Of a stretch of 64,000 bases of DNA, positions 39,527-48,188 are shown one piece after another (the stretch's first letter is position 1; each line of letters opens with the position of its first letter). Below the pieces are notes generated by a model. It saw only the letters and a list, made by a program, of their open reading frames with translations, was not told where the DNA came from and searched no databases. This DNA comes from Octadecabacter sp. SW4 (lineage in GTDB: Bacteria; Pseudomonadota; Alphaproteobacteria; Rhodobacterales; Rhodobacteraceae). Made by a program: the position numbers and the translations under genes. The stretch spans positions 62,001-126,000 of the forward strand of contig NZ_CP042819.1 of NCBI RefSeq assembly GCF_008065155.1, in the 5' to 3' direction.

Positions 39527-41173
39527 ATGTTGCGCCCCATTCTTGCTACCAGCCTTGTTGCCTTGATCGCTGCCACCCCTGCGTTGGCCGACCGTGTTGA
39601 GGCCCCCGCAGATATCACCGCCGTAACGATCTACCCCGAAGGGGCGACAGTGGTGCGCCAAGTCACCGTTGATCTGCTCGCGGGCACCCATGAAATTCTG
39701 GTTCCCGACCTGCCTGTTCGCACGCGGGCGGAGAACCTGCGCGTGACCCCATCAGACGATGTGCGGATCGGGGCCGTATCCCTCGCCACTGGTCGCCAGC
39801 CTGTGACCGATGACACCTCCAGCGCCGAAGTCGAAGCCGCCGAGGCCGAAGTTGAACGCCTTGAGCAGGTCTTGCGTGACCATGACACGAATATCTCAAT
39901 GATTCGCTTGGCGGTTGCCGCTGCCGAAGAACAGGTCGCGTTCCTGCGTGGGCTTGGCAATCAAGATGGTCTTGCCGCCGCATCCCCCGACGATATCCGC
40001 GCGCTGGCGCAACTGGTTGGCACCGAGGTCCTCGCGGCACGCCAAGCCGCGCTTGAGGCCGAGGTGGAGGCCCAGGCTGCCCTGCGCGCCCGCGCTGATG
40101 ATGCCGAACTGCTGGAAAAGGCACGTCAGGCCCTGGCCGCGCTGACTGCGCCCGTTGATCAAGGTGCCGTGCTGACCGTGACGGTGCAGACCGATGCGGA
40201 CGGGCCTGTCATGCTGGATATTTCCACGATCGTTGGCGAGGCTTACTGGCGACCGACCTATGATCTGCGCCTGACCCGTGGAGAGACACCGACGCTGGAA
40301 ATTGATCGCAACGTTTTGGTTACGCAATACAGCGGCGAAGACTGGGACGGTGTGGCGCTGACCCTCTCGACCGCCCGCCCGGGCGAACAAAGCCAAGCGG
40401 GCGAAGTTTACGGGATCCCGCGCCGGATCATCAGCGAGGATGAGTTGGAACGCGAGCGGGATCAAAGCGTCAGCGCGTTTGGTGGTATGTCCGAACCGGT
40501 TATGGAAATGGCACCGATGGTCATCATGGAAGAAATAGGCATGACCACCGACATGCAGGGTGCAAACGTCACCTATACCTACGGCGGCGAAGTCACGATC
40601 CGTGACGGTGTGGACGATCTGCGCCTGACGCTGGACACCCAATCCGTCACGCCCGAAATCTGGGCCGCCGCCACGCCGCTGCGCGACGACAGCGCCTATA
40701 TGGTCGCGGAGATCACCAACACCACGGGCGAGGTTTTGCTTCCCGGTGAGGCGTTGCTAATCGCTGATGGCAGCCTTGTTGGCTTTACCGATCTGCCGCT
40801 GGTCGCCGCTGGTGACGACACGAAAATCGGCTTTGGTGTGATCGACGGGATCCGCCTGACCCGCATCGTGCCCAACCGGACCGAGGGTGATATCGGCGTC
40901 ATTTCTCGCAGCAACCAGCAAACGGAAACTGCCGTGATCACGGTTGAAAACCTGACCGGTGAAAGCTGGCCGATCCGCCTGCGCGACCGCACCTATTATT
41001 CCGATCAGGACGATCTTGAGGTCGATTACACCGCAAGCCTGCCCGTCACCGTGGAAGACCCCGAAGGGCGGCGCGGCGTGCTGGAATGGCAGTTTGATCT
41101 GGGCGCGGGCGGCGAACAGGAAATCACGCTGGAAAGCAGCCTGACGTGGCCCACGGGATATGTGTTGCAATAG
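39527..41173 (+). CDS. DUF4139/DUF4140 (MuiA-like) exported protein
   Basis: The 548-residue protein has a signal peptide (MLRPILATSLVALIAATPALA). An N-terminal DUF4140 segment follows (ITAVTIYPEGATVVRQV), then a coiled coil at about residues 95-195 rich in Glu and Ala, then a long beta-rich DUF4139 domain (VGEAYWRPTYDLRL, EDWDGVALTLSTARP). The family is called mucoidy inhibitor A in some annotations, but the function is not established. AAGGAG precedes ATG 39527. It is convergent with the PII-like gene. Confidence 0.85.
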   Translation: MLRPILATSLVALIAATPALADRVEAPADITAVTIYPEGATVVRQVTVDLLAGTHEILVPDLPVRTRAENLRVTPSDDVRIGAVSLATGRQPVTDDTSSAEVEAAEAEVERLEQVLRDHDTNISMIRLAVAAAEEQVAFLRGLGNQDGLAAASPDDIRALAQLVGTEVLAARQAALEAEVEAQAALRARADDAELLEKARQALAALTAPVDQGAVLTVTVQTDADGPVMLDISTIVGEAYWRPTYDLRLTRGETPTLEIDRNVLVTQYSGEDWDGVALTLSTARPGEQSQAGEVYGIPRRIISEDELERERDQSVSAFGGMSEPVMEMAPMVIMEEIGMTTDMQGANVTYTYGGEVTIRDGVDDLRLTLDTQSVTPEIWAAATPLRDDSAYMVAEITNTTGEVLLPGEALLIADGSLVGFTDLPLVAAGDDTKIGFGVIDGIRLTRIVPNRTEGDIGVISRSNQQTETAVITVENLTGESWPIRLRDRTYYSDQDDLEVDYTASLPVTVEDPEGRRGVLEWQFDLGAGGEQEITLESSLTWPTGYVLQ

Positions 41174-41197
41174 TTGCGACCCGCTGCGGGGCGTGCG

Positions 41198-41509
41198 TTA
41201 AAACCGCTCGGCCCGCAGCACTTCGCAATCGCTGACCGTCACGACACCCATATGCCGCTCGACCACCTTGAACGCCGCTTCAAGCAAATCATCCAGACGT
41301 TCCGGCCTGATAATGCAGACAACCTGCATCATGCCGGATCGGCCGACTTGCCCCTCGCGCGACCACTGCCCCGATCGGCCCGATCCGCCCAGCACGGGCA
41401 GGATGGAATAACCCTGCACGCCTACGTCATTCAGCGCATCGGTCAATCGGCGCTCCATCGGTGCTTCGATAATGATCGCGACACGTTTTGCCTTGTGCGT
41501 TTCCATCAT
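41198..41509 (-). CDS. PII-like regulator of bicarbonate transporter (SbtB type)
   Basis: This 103-residue PII-fold protein has RVAIIIEAPMERRLTDALN at the start, a flexible T-loop-like stretch GGSGRSGQWSREGQVG (residues 41-56), and MMQVVCIIRPERLDDLLEA. It overlaps the SbtA-type transporter gene by ATGA (41506-41509), the same pairing as cyanobacterial sbtA-sbtB, where SbtB binds adenine nucleotides and inhibits SbtA. The C-terminus (CEVLRAERF) lacks the CGPxGC motif of many cyanobacterial SbtB proteins. A much longer frame upstream is a shadow of the transporter. Confidence 0.82.
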   Translation of the reverse strand: MMETHKAKRVAIIIEAPMERRLTDALNDVGVQGYSILPVLGGSGRSGQWSREGQVGRSGMMQVVCIIRPERLDDLLEAAFKVVERHMGVVTVSDCEVLRAERF

Positions 41510-42489
41510 TTGACCCCCACGATTGCGCTGGCCACCGCCACATAAAGCGGAATGCCAATGGTAAGGTTGAACGGGAATGTAACACCCAGCGAAAGCGTCA
41601 GATAGATCGACGGGTTCGCCTCGGGCAGGGCGACGCGCATCGCGGCGGGCACGGCGATATAACTTGCGGAGGCCGATAGGACCATCAGCAGCGCAACGCC
41701 ACCCGCGGACAGCCCGATCAGCAGCCCAAAGCCAAGACCCAGCGTTGATCCGACCAGCGGCATCAGCATCGCGAAAGCCACCGTCCCAAAGCTCAGCTGG
41801 CCGCGCACTGCGCGCAGGCCCCGCCCCGCCACAAGACCCATGTCCAGTAGGAACAGGCAAAGCACGCCGAGAAAGGGTGCGACGATAAAGCTGGAAATGT
41901 CGTCCAGCCCGTCCTGCCCCGTGATCGCACCGATCGCGAACGATCCGACCAGCAACACGATGGACCCGTTCAGCAGGATTTCACGCAGCAAGGTTGCGTC
42001 CATCCGCTCGTCATCCGGGGCACCCCGTGCGACCAGCCAAAGGGCCGACAGGATCGCGGGCGCTTCCATCGCGGCGGCCACGGCCACCATATAGCCTTCG
42101 GCGTCAATCATACGCCCCTCAAGAACCGATGAGGCGGCAACAAAGGTCACAATCGAAATCGACCCGTAGTGGGCCGCGACCGCCGCCGCATCAAGCCGGT
42201 TGAGGTTCGTCATCACCCGCAGCAATCCGAACGCGACGAAGGGTAATGCGAACGACAGGAGCAGCCCCGCGCCAAGGCTGGCCAGCAGGCGCGCATCGAC
42301 ACCGTGCGCCGCAACGCTTGCGCCGCCCTTGAACCCGATTGCAAACAGCAGATAGAGCGACAGGCCCTTGGCTACGGCTTCGGGGATCGACAGATCAGAT
42401 CGGGCCAAGGCGGCGGCCAGACCAAGTATGAAAAACAGGATGACGGGGGACAGCAGGTTTGTTGCGGCAAGGTCGAAAATTTCGGCCAA
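41506..42489 (-). CDS. SbtA-type sodium-dependent bicarbonate transporter
   Basis: This 327-residue inner-membrane protein has about ten helices in two inverted halves. It begins LAEIFDLAATNLLSPVILFF and has SDLSIPEAVAKGLSLYLLF and FKGG, the typical N-terminal signature of the SbtA family (PF05982). It is expected to import bicarbonate with sodium. The start is taken as TTG 42489, with GGAG seven bases upstream. ATG 42525 has its Shine-Dalgarno-like bases directly abutting, which is poor spacing. A 26-bp palindrome covers the ribosome site. It lies between a carbonic anhydrase gene and the PII-like gene. Confidence 0.82.
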   Translation of the reverse strand: MAEIFDLAATNLLSPVILFFILGLAAALARSDLSIPEAVAKGLSLYLLFAIGFKGGASVAAHGVDARLLASLGAGLLLSFALPFVAFGLLRVMTNLNRLDAAAVAAHYGSISIVTFVAASSVLEGRMIDAEGYMVAVAAAMEAPAILSALWLVARGAPDDERMDATLLREILLNGSIVLLVGSFAIGAITGQDGLDDISSFIVAPFLGVLCLFLLDMGLVAGRGLRAVRGQLSFGTVAFAMLMPLVGSTLGLGFGLLIGLSAGGVALLMVLSASASYIAVPAAMRVALPEANPSIYLTLSLGVTFPFNLTIGIPLYVAVASAIVGVK

Positions 42490-42492
42490 TGT

Positions 42493-42518
42493 CTCACTCC
42501 AAGTTGACTTGGGGTGAG
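42493..42518. promoter_or_regulatory. 26-bp near-perfect palindrome over the sbtA ribosome site
   Basis: CTCACTCCAAGT (42493-42504), TG, ACTTGGGGTGAG (42507-42518): 12-base arms with one mismatch. On the coding strand the GGAG Shine-Dalgarno of the transporter lies in the 3' arm. It may be a protein-binding operator or an RNA hairpin that masks translation start. Confidence 0.65.
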
Positions 42519-42545
42519 TTAGCATCCCTCACAGGAAAGTAAATG

Positions 42546-43193
42546 CTATACCTGAACAAAACCGTCAGAAACGGGATCATAGGCTTCCAGACCGCCTTCG
42601 CCGATATCCGTCCACATGCCATGCAGCGACAACATGCCGTCATCTATCGCCGCCTGAACAAAGGGAAAGGTCATCAGGTTTTCCAACGACACCAGCACGG
42701 ATTCCTTTTCAAGCTGACGAATCCGCGCGACGTCATCGCCCTTGTCCAGGCGATCAAACCCGGGGCGCAGAATATCCATCCAACGCCCGACGAAACTGGT
42801 CGATTTCTCCAGCTCCGGCGCGTGACCCGAGCACATGTCGTAACAGCCTTGCACGCCACCACAGTTGGAATGGCCCAGCACGATCAGATGCGCCACCTTG
42901 AGTGTGCCAACGGCATATTCAATCGCTGCAGATGTGCCGTGATGATCCCCGTCCGGCGTATATTCCGGGATCAGGTTGGCGATGTTGCGGTGGATGAAAA
43001 ATTCACCCTGATCCGCGCCAAAGATTGATGTGACGTGCACGCGGCTGTCGCAACACGAAACGACCATTGCGCGCGGATGCTGGCCCATCTCGGCAAGATG
43101 GCGATACCAGCTGCGGTTGTCGCTAAATGATGTGGCCTTCCATCCGTGATAGCGTTTCACAAGGTAATCGGGCAGGGGTTTGGCGAATTTCAT
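42546..43193 (-). CDS. beta-carbonic anhydrase
   Basis: This enzyme interconverts CO2 and bicarbonate with zinc. The 215-residue protein has the ligands in SCCDSRV (Cys 47, Asp 49, Arg 51) and GHSNCGG (His 108, Cys 111). From ATG 43193, preceded by AGGAAG, it reads MKFAKPLPDYLVKRY. The frame upstream to 43250 has no homology. It lies 56 bases before the bicarbonate transporter in the same direction and probably shares its transcript. Confidence 0.93.
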   Translation of the reverse strand: MKFAKPLPDYLVKRYHGWKATSFSDNRSWYRHLAEMGQHPRAMVVSCCDSRVHVTSIFGADQGEFFIHRNIANLIPEYTPDGDHHGTSAAIEYAVGTLKVAHLIVLGHSNCGGVQGCYDMCSGHAPELEKSTSFVGRWMDILRPGFDRLDKGDDVARIRQLEKESVLVSLENLMTFPFVQAAIDDGMLSLHGMWTDIGEGGLEAYDPVSDGFVQV

Positions 43194-43303
43194 ATGTGTC
43201 TTCCTGATTTGTCTGCATGAATAGGCTGGATTTTCCAGAATTTCGAGCAATTTTTGCGCCGCGTATAAACCGGTTGGGAACCATGACCCGCTAGAACCGC
43301 CGC

Positions 43304-43717
43304 ATGATACATGATCCGCCCCTCAACGCGCCCAACGGTGCACAGGTCTATGTGCTGCGTCCGCGCGATACGCTGCGGGTCGATCCTGTGCCGATTGCGC
43401 AGATGGTTGACGCCTTGGGCGAAATCGGCGCCGAGGAAGCGATTTGCCTCAAGCTCGAAGATCTGACGCGGCACATGCGTCGGATTTGCGACTTCCACAA
43501 CGCCTGCGACTTTGAGGGGCTGGCGACACGCGCCAGATCGGTCGTGGACCTTGGCGATTGCATCGGCCTTCCGCTGCTTGCCAAAGTGGCGCGCGATGTT
43601 GTGATTTCCGTGCGCAACAGCGATGATATGGCTGTTGCCGCAACCGTAGCCCGCCTGACCCGTATCGCAGACGTTGCCTTGTTCGAGGTAGGAAATATGC
43701 AGGATCAGGGGGCATGA
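43304..43717 (+). CDS. conserved hypothetical protein, HPt-like helical region
   Basis: This 137-residue soluble protein is divergent from the carbonic anhydrase gene. Residues 65-125 (from ACDFEGLATRARSVVDLGD to LTRIADVALFEV) have the spacing of a histidine-phosphotransfer four-helix bundle, but Arg stands where the phospho-accepting His would be. I recall similar unnamed proteins in roseobacters. The HPt reading is inference and no role is assigned. Confidence 0.6.
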   Translation: MIHDPPLNAPNGAQVYVLRPRDTLRVDPVPIAQMVDALGEIGAEEAICLKLEDLTRHMRRICDFHNACDFEGLATRARSVVDLGDCIGLPLLAKVARDVVISVRNSDDMAVAATVARLTRIADVALFEVGNMQDQGA

Positions 43718-43791
43718 TCCCTGTCGCAGCGCCCCCTTGCGGGCGGGGCACAACCCGATAAAGTCGCGGCACCAGTGCCGGAGCCTTGATC

Positions 43792-45177
43792 ATGTTCACC
43801 CCGAAATTTGCCGCCCCTCGATCTGACGCGATCCCGTTGATCGCCTGCGACCCTGACGGCATCGATGATGCGTTGGATACATTGCCCAACGCGCAGACAA
43901 ACTGGGCGCGCGCCAACGGGTTTCAGGGCGGTGCGGGCGAATGTCTGGTCTTGCCAAATGCCGATGGCGGCGTGGCTGCGGCGGTGATCGGGTTGGGCAC
44001 CGCAGATGCACAAAAACGCGGGCGTTTTCTTGCGGCCACAGGTTTGCGCAAGCTACCAAAAGGCACCTATCGCCTGTCCCGGGGGTTGAAGCCCGCCGCC
44101 CTTGAGGAGGCCGCGCTGGGCTATTTGCTCGAAAGCTATCGCTTTGACCGATATGCCACGCAAAAACCGATGGCGGCGCTGCTTGTCGCCCCCGAAGGTG
44201 TTGACGCGGCACGCCTTGAAATCATCGCTGCCGGCGAATGTCTGACCCGTGATCTGATTAATACGCCGGCCTGTGACATGGGGCCCGACGACCTTGAAGG
44301 TGCCGCGCGTGATCTGGCGCAAACCCACGGGGCGACCGTTGCCGTCACCACGGGCGATGACCTGCTTGCAGCCAATTTTCCGATGATCCATGCGGTTGGA
44401 CGCGCCGCTGACCGCGCCCCGCGCCTGATTGATCTGCGCTGCGGCAAGGCAGGGCCGAAACTGACGCTGGTCGGCAAGGGCGTGTGTTTTGATACTGGCG
44501 GGCTGAACATCAAGCCGGGCGCGTCGATGGGCCTGATGAAAAAGGACATGGGCGGGGCGGCAGCCGTACTGGGCCTTGCGCATATGATCATGGCGCTGGG
44601 CCTGAAAGTGCAGTTGCGCGTGCTGATCCCGGCCGTTGAAAATAGCATTGGCGGCAATGCCTTTCGCCCGCAGGACATCCTGACCAGCCGTAAGGGGTTA
44701 ACCGTTGAAATCAACAACACCGATGCCGAGGGGCGGTTGGTGCTGGCCGATGCGCTGGCCTATGCGGATGAAGACAGCCCTGATCAGATCATCTCTATGG
44801 CGACGTTGACAGGGGCCGCTCGGGTGGCCGTTGGCCCCGATATCGCGCCGTTCTTTACGGATGATGATGACCTGGCCGACGCCTTGACAACCGCAGCGCG
44901 TGCGGTTGCCGATCCGGTCTGGCGGATGCCCTTTCACGATCCCTACGAAGCGATGATCGAACCGGGCGTGGCCGATCTGGACAACGCACCCAAGGGCGGT
45001 TTCGCCGGGGCGACCACTGCAGCCCTGTTCCTGCGCCGGTTCGTCAGCGCCGCCCCCTACACCCATTTCGATATCTATGGCTGGCAACCCACCGCTGCGC
45101 CCGCCCGCCCCAAAGGCGGGGTCGGGCAGGGGACGCGGACACTGTTGCAGGCCTTGCCGGATATCATGGGCCTGTGA
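43792..45177 (+). CDS. M17 leucyl aminopeptidase family protein
   Basis: This is a cytoplasmic dimetal aminopeptidase. The 461-residue protein has the metal and catalytic segment KGVCFDTGGLNIKPG near residues 233-247, KKDMGGAA, and the signature NNTDAEGRLVLADAL near residues 305-319. It resembles the PepA/PepB branch. ATG 43792 follows GGAGCC. The NlpC gene begins inside its stop codon (TGATG), so the two are coupled. Confidence 0.9.
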   Translation: MFTPKFAAPRSDAIPLIACDPDGIDDALDTLPNAQTNWARANGFQGGAGECLVLPNADGGVAAAVIGLGTADAQKRGRFLAATGLRKLPKGTYRLSRGLKPAALEEAALGYLLESYRFDRYATQKPMAALLVAPEGVDAARLEIIAAGECLTRDLINTPACDMGPDDLEGAARDLAQTHGATVAVTTGDDLLAANFPMIHAVGRAADRAPRLIDLRCGKAGPKLTLVGKGVCFDTGGLNIKPGASMGLMKKDMGGAAAVLGLAHMIMALGLKVQLRVLIPAVENSIGGNAFRPQDILTSRKGLTVEINNTDAEGRLVLADALAYADEDSPDQIISMATLTGAARVAVGPDIAPFFTDDDDLADALTTAARAVADPVWRMPFHDPYEAMIEPGVADLDNAPKGGFAGATTAALFLRRFVSAAPYTHFDIYGWQPTAAPARPKGGVGQGTRTLLQALPDIMGL

Positions 45178-45998
45178 TGGATCGGCGTCTGACCCCAGCA
45201 AATGATCGCGTAGCTGCAACCGCGCTCAAGGGCCAGGTCGATGCCGCCTGCTTTGTCGATGGCTGGCCGCAAAGCGTGGTGCTTCCGGTGGTGGATTTGC
45301 ACGCAGCCCCGCAGGGCGCGCGCGACCGGCAACTGCTGCTTGGCACCCCCGTCACGGTGTTCGAGGACCGCGAGGGCTGGTGCTTTGTGCAATCGGGGCG
45401 TGATGGCTATGTCGGTTATGTGCCGGGCTATGCGCTGGGTGATCCGGTTAACGTCAGCCACCGCATCGCCACCCCGGCGACCCACATATACGAGGTCGAC
45501 AGCTTTAAATCACTGAACCTGATGCATCTGCCGTTCGGGGCGCAGGTCCGGGTTTTGGACGAGCGGCCAAAGTTTTTCGAAACGTCCCTAGGGTTCATCC
45601 CGAAAAAGCACCTGCGGCCAATGGCGCAACCGTTTACCGATCCGGCGACTGTCGCGCAGATGCACTTTGGCGCGCCCTATCTTTGGGGTGGCAACAGCAC
45701 GCTTGGGATCGACTGTTCCGGTCTTGTGCAGGCCGCCCTGCGCGCCTGCGACATCCCCTGCCCGGGCGATAGCGACATGCAGTGTGCCGCGCTTGGCCGC
45801 GATATCGCGCCAGATGCCCCATTGCAGCGGGGCGACCTGTTGTTCTGGAAAGGGCACGTGGGGATGATGGTGGATGGTGATACGCTGCTGCACGCGAACG
45901 CGCATCATATGGCAGTGGCCTATGAACCGGTCGCGGCGGCCATCTTGCGGATCAGGGCGCAGGGTGACGGCGATGTGACGGCGCGCAAACGCCTGTAA
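45177..45998 (+). CDS. NlpC/P60-family cell-wall endopeptidase
   Basis: This protein is predicted to cut peptidoglycan stem peptides between D-Glu and DAP. The 273-residue protein has two SH3-like domains (residues about 25-145), then the NlpC/P60 domain with the catalytic Cys in GIDCSGLVQAAL near residue 180 and the His in KGHVGMMV near residue 230. No signal peptide is evident, so it may act in recycling of imported muropeptides together with the coupled aminopeptidase. ATG 45177 overlaps the previous stop by one base. Confidence 0.9.
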   Translation: MDRRLTPANDRVAATALKGQVDAACFVDGWPQSVVLPVVDLHAAPQGARDRQLLLGTPVTVFEDREGWCFVQSGRDGYVGYVPGYALGDPVNVSHRIATPATHIYEVDSFKSLNLMHLPFGAQVRVLDERPKFFETSLGFIPKKHLRPMAQPFTDPATVAQMHFGAPYLWGGNSTLGIDCSGLVQAALRACDIPCPGDSDMQCAALGRDIAPDAPLQRGDLLFWKGHVGMMVDGDTLLHANAHHMAVAYEPVAAAILRIRAQGDGDVTARKRL

Positions 45999-46340
45999 TC
46001 ATTGCACGGCGCGGATCAGCTTGCGTTCCAGCACCCGCAACACCTGTTTCAGGTCGTTGCCGCGCTTCAGGATTTGCCCGTCCATCCCCACAACCGCATA
46101 TTGCCCCTGTTTCAGACGCAGGCGGGGGCGCTTTTCGATCCGGTAGATCGGGTTTTCGGCAGTGCGGCGAAAGACGGAAAACACGGCTACATCGCGCAAG
46201 CAGGAAATCCCGTAATCGCGCCATTCGCCAGCGGCGACCATCCGGCCATAAAGCCCCAGTATCGGCCCCAATTCGGTGCGGTGAAACGCGATTTGTTCGG
46301 GCATAGCGGCCCCGAACGGCGTGATGTTTTGCACTGTCAT
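45999..46340 (-). CDS. DUF2794 domain-containing protein
   Basis: This 113-residue soluble protein has the DUF2794 core: FHRTELGPILGLYGRMVAAG, then EWRDYGISCL, VFSVFRRTAENPIYRIEK and LKRGNDLKQVLRVLE. Function is unknown, and it is conserved across alphaproteobacteria. ATG 46340 is preferred to 46370. Its stop abuts the NlpC stop tail to tail with no gap. Confidence 0.88.
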   Translation of the reverse strand: MTVQNITPFGAAMPEQIAFHRTELGPILGLYGRMVAAGEWRDYGISCLRDVAVFSVFRRTAENPIYRIEKRPRLRLKQGQYAVVGMDGQILKRGNDLKQVLRVLERKLIRAVQ

Positions 46341-46462
46341 AGCGAGAGAGTTGCGCGCAATGGCGCGCAAATCAAGTAATTGCTGTCATGCGGCTGCGTT
46401 GATCGCGAAATGGCCGCGCATTTGCCCAGAATTTGCCGGATTCAAACTCTAGCTGGGAATAA

Positions 46463-46567
46463 GCGAAATGGTCCTGATGCTGCGGCAACAGCCCCCACCC
46501 AGTACGTGGTGTCAGGACCTCGCAATGCCTAAGGAACCCCTGCGCATATGCGTGGGGGTTTTCTTTT
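46463..46567 (+). ncRNA. candidate small RNA with intrinsic terminator
   Basis: The segment can fold as GCGA-aat-GGTCCTGA (46463-46477) pairing with TCAGGACC-TCGC (46512-46523). The enclosed hairpins are GCTG-CGGCAA-CAGC (46479-46492) and CCAC/GTGG (46495-46509). The terminator listed separately ends it. Both neighbours are transcribed leftward, so this rightward transcript would be independent. The 5' end is a guess and no known RNA family is recognised. Confidence 0.5.
46535..46567 (+). terminator. strong rho-independent terminator
   Basis: AACCCCTGCGCAT (46535-46547) pairs with ATGCGTGGGGGTT (46548-46560), with two G-U wobbles, and is followed by TTTTCTTTT. The last bases overlap the stop codon of the leftward I78 gene. 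Confidence 0.8.
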
Positions 46568-46865
46568 AACCGCACCAAATCCGTTCAATGCGCTGACTTT
46601 CCGAGATGTCGAAATTGATCCGCGCGGCGCTGTAATCCATTGTCACGGCCATGCCCGGGCGGATCACGCGCACAGCACGCATAATCAACACCCGCTCGAG
46701 TGCGGTCGCGTCCTGCCCGATCAGTGCGGCATGCGGAGCCGCGCCACAGGTATCATCGCCGATAATCGGCATCTGTGGCTGAATGATCCGCTGATCGCGA
46801 CCATCCAGCACTGCCGCTTCGCAGGCCGCGAGTGCCATCAGCAAAAATGGAAAAAACCGTTTCAT
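46566..46865 (-). CDS. I78-family peptidase inhibitor lipoprotein
   Basis: This 99-residue protein has a lipoprotein signal (MALAAC, Cys at about 15) and an I78 inhibitor fold: [17 protein letters not shown], then [20 protein letters not shown] and a terminal RIWCG. It is expected to be lipidated and to block proteases in the periplasm. Its stop overlaps the T-run of the rightward terminator. Confidence 0.82.
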   Translation of the reverse strand: MKRFFPFLLMALAACEAAVLDGRDQRIIQPQMPIIGDDTCGAAPHAALIGQDATALERVLIMRAVRVIRPGMAVTMDYSAARINFDISESQRIERIWCG

Positions 46866-46966
46866 ACCAGTATTCTGGACCTATCCAGCGCGATTGGCAA
46901 GAATCTGCGTTGAACTTGGCCGTGGTTTCAAGGAACCTGCTGCCAATCAAACGGGAGGAAAGAAAC

Positions 46967-48079
46967 ATGCGCACACGTGCTGCCGTTGCCACGCAAGCGG
47001 GCAAGCCGCTGGAAATCATGGACGTAAACCTTGATGGCCCCCGCGCCGGCGAGGTTCTGGTTGAAATCAAGGCAACAGGCATTTGCCACACGGACGAATT
47101 TACCCTTTCGGGTGCTGATCCCGAAGGGCTGTTTCCCGCGATTCTGGGCCATGAGGGCGCAGGTGTGGTCGTTGACGTGGGTCCAGACGTGAAAAGCCTG
47201 AAAAAGGGCGATCATGTGATTCCGCTTTACACGCCGGAATGCCGTGAATGCGAATACTGCCTGAACCCGAAAACGAACCTGTGCCAGTCGATCCGCAGCA
47301 CCCAGGGGCAGGGGGTGATGCCCGATGGCACCAGCCGTTTCAGCACGCTCGATGGTGATCCGATCTTGCACTACATGGGTTGCTCGACGTTTTCGAACTA
47401 CACCGTTCTGCCCGAAATCGCGCTGGCCAAGGTGCGCGAGGATGCGCCGTTTGACAAGATTTGCTATATCGGTTGCGGCGTCACGACGGGTATCGGCGCG
47501 GTCATCAACACCGCCAAGGTCGAAATTGGCAGCCGCGCGATTGTCTTTGGACTGGGCGGAATCGGCCTGAACGTGGTGCAGGGTCTGCGTCTTGCCGGTG
47601 CCGATCAGATCGTCGGCGTTGACCTGAACCCCGACAAGGTCGAAATGGCGACCCGTTTTGGCATGACCGATTTCGTGAACCCCACAGACGTGGACGGCGA
47701 TCTGGTTGCCTATCTGGTGAACCTGACAAAGGGCGGCGCGGATTACACCTTTGATGCGACGGGCAACGTCGGTGTCATGCGCACGGCACTTGAATCCGCA
47801 CACAAGGGCTGGGGCGAAAGCATCATCATCGGCGTCGCCCCCGCCGGTGCCGAGATCAGCACACGCCCGTTCCAACTGGTCACGGGGCGCAGCTGGCGTG
47901 GCACGGCCTTTGGTGGCGCGCGCGGCCGCACGGATGTGCCGCAAATCGTTGATTGGTATATGGAGGGCAAGATCGAGATTGATCCGATGATCACCCACAC
48001 CATGCCGCTGGAGGATATCAACAAGGGTTTTGATCTGATGCACGCAGGAGAAAGCATCCGATCTGTCGTTCTCTACTGA
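46967..48079 (+). CDS. frmA: S-(hydroxymethyl)glutathione dehydrogenase (class III alcohol dehydrogenase)
   Basis: This zinc enzyme oxidises S-hydroxymethylglutathione to S-formylglutathione with NAD, the first step of glutathione-dependent formaldehyde removal. The 370-residue protein has [12 protein letters not shown] with the catalytic Zn Cys, the structural Zn cluster [15 protein letters not shown], and [12 protein letters not shown] for NAD. GGGAGGAAAG precedes ATG 46967, and the longer frame is rejected. The next-step enzyme is encoded at 51.9 kb. The symbol is used by function; adhI or flhA are used in related species. Confidence 0.95.
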   Translation: MRTRAAVATQAGKPLEIMDVNLDGPRAGEVLVEIKATGICHTDEFTLSGADPEGLFPAILGHEGAGVVVDVGPDVKSLKKGDHVIPLYTPECRECEYCLNPKTNLCQSIRSTQGQGVMPDGTSRFSTLDGDPILHYMGCSTFSNYTVLPEIALAKVREDAPFDKICYIGCGVTTGIGAVINTAKVEIGSRAIVFGLGGIGLNVVQGLRLAGADQIVGVDLNPDKVEMATRFGMTDFVNPTDVDGDLVAYLVNLTKGGADYTFDATGNVGVMRTALESAHKGWGESIIIGVAPAGAEISTRPFQLVTGRSWRGTAFGGARGRTDVPQIVDWYMEGKIEIDPMITHTMPLEDINKGFDLMHAGESIRSVVLY

Positions 48080-48095
48080 ATGATCCTGGTGCGCT

Positions 48096-48116
48096 GGCCC
48101 GCAGGTCTTGCGGGCC
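48096..48116 (+). terminator. hairpin after the formaldehyde dehydrogenase gene
   Basis: GGCCCGCA (48096-48103) and TGCGGGCC (48109-48116) form a perfect 8-bp stem with a 5-base loop, 16 bases past the stop. The following TTCGAATC is a weak T-run. Confidence 0.5.
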
Positions 48117-48188
48117 TTCGAATCTCGAAATCCTGCCAACATACTGCGTGGCTAACTGCAATTTCGTGTCGCAGATCGGCGCGCTTGC

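Noticed and set aside
42490..42525. ATG 42525 as the start of the bicarbonate transporter
   Set aside because: Its Shine-Dalgarno-like bases abut the ATG, and the added 12 residues run through the palindrome. TTG 42489 has GGAG at ideal spacing and fits the family N-terminus.
46928..48142. 404-codon open frame opposite the formaldehyde dehydrogenase
   Set aside because: It is a shadow frame of a highly conserved gene.
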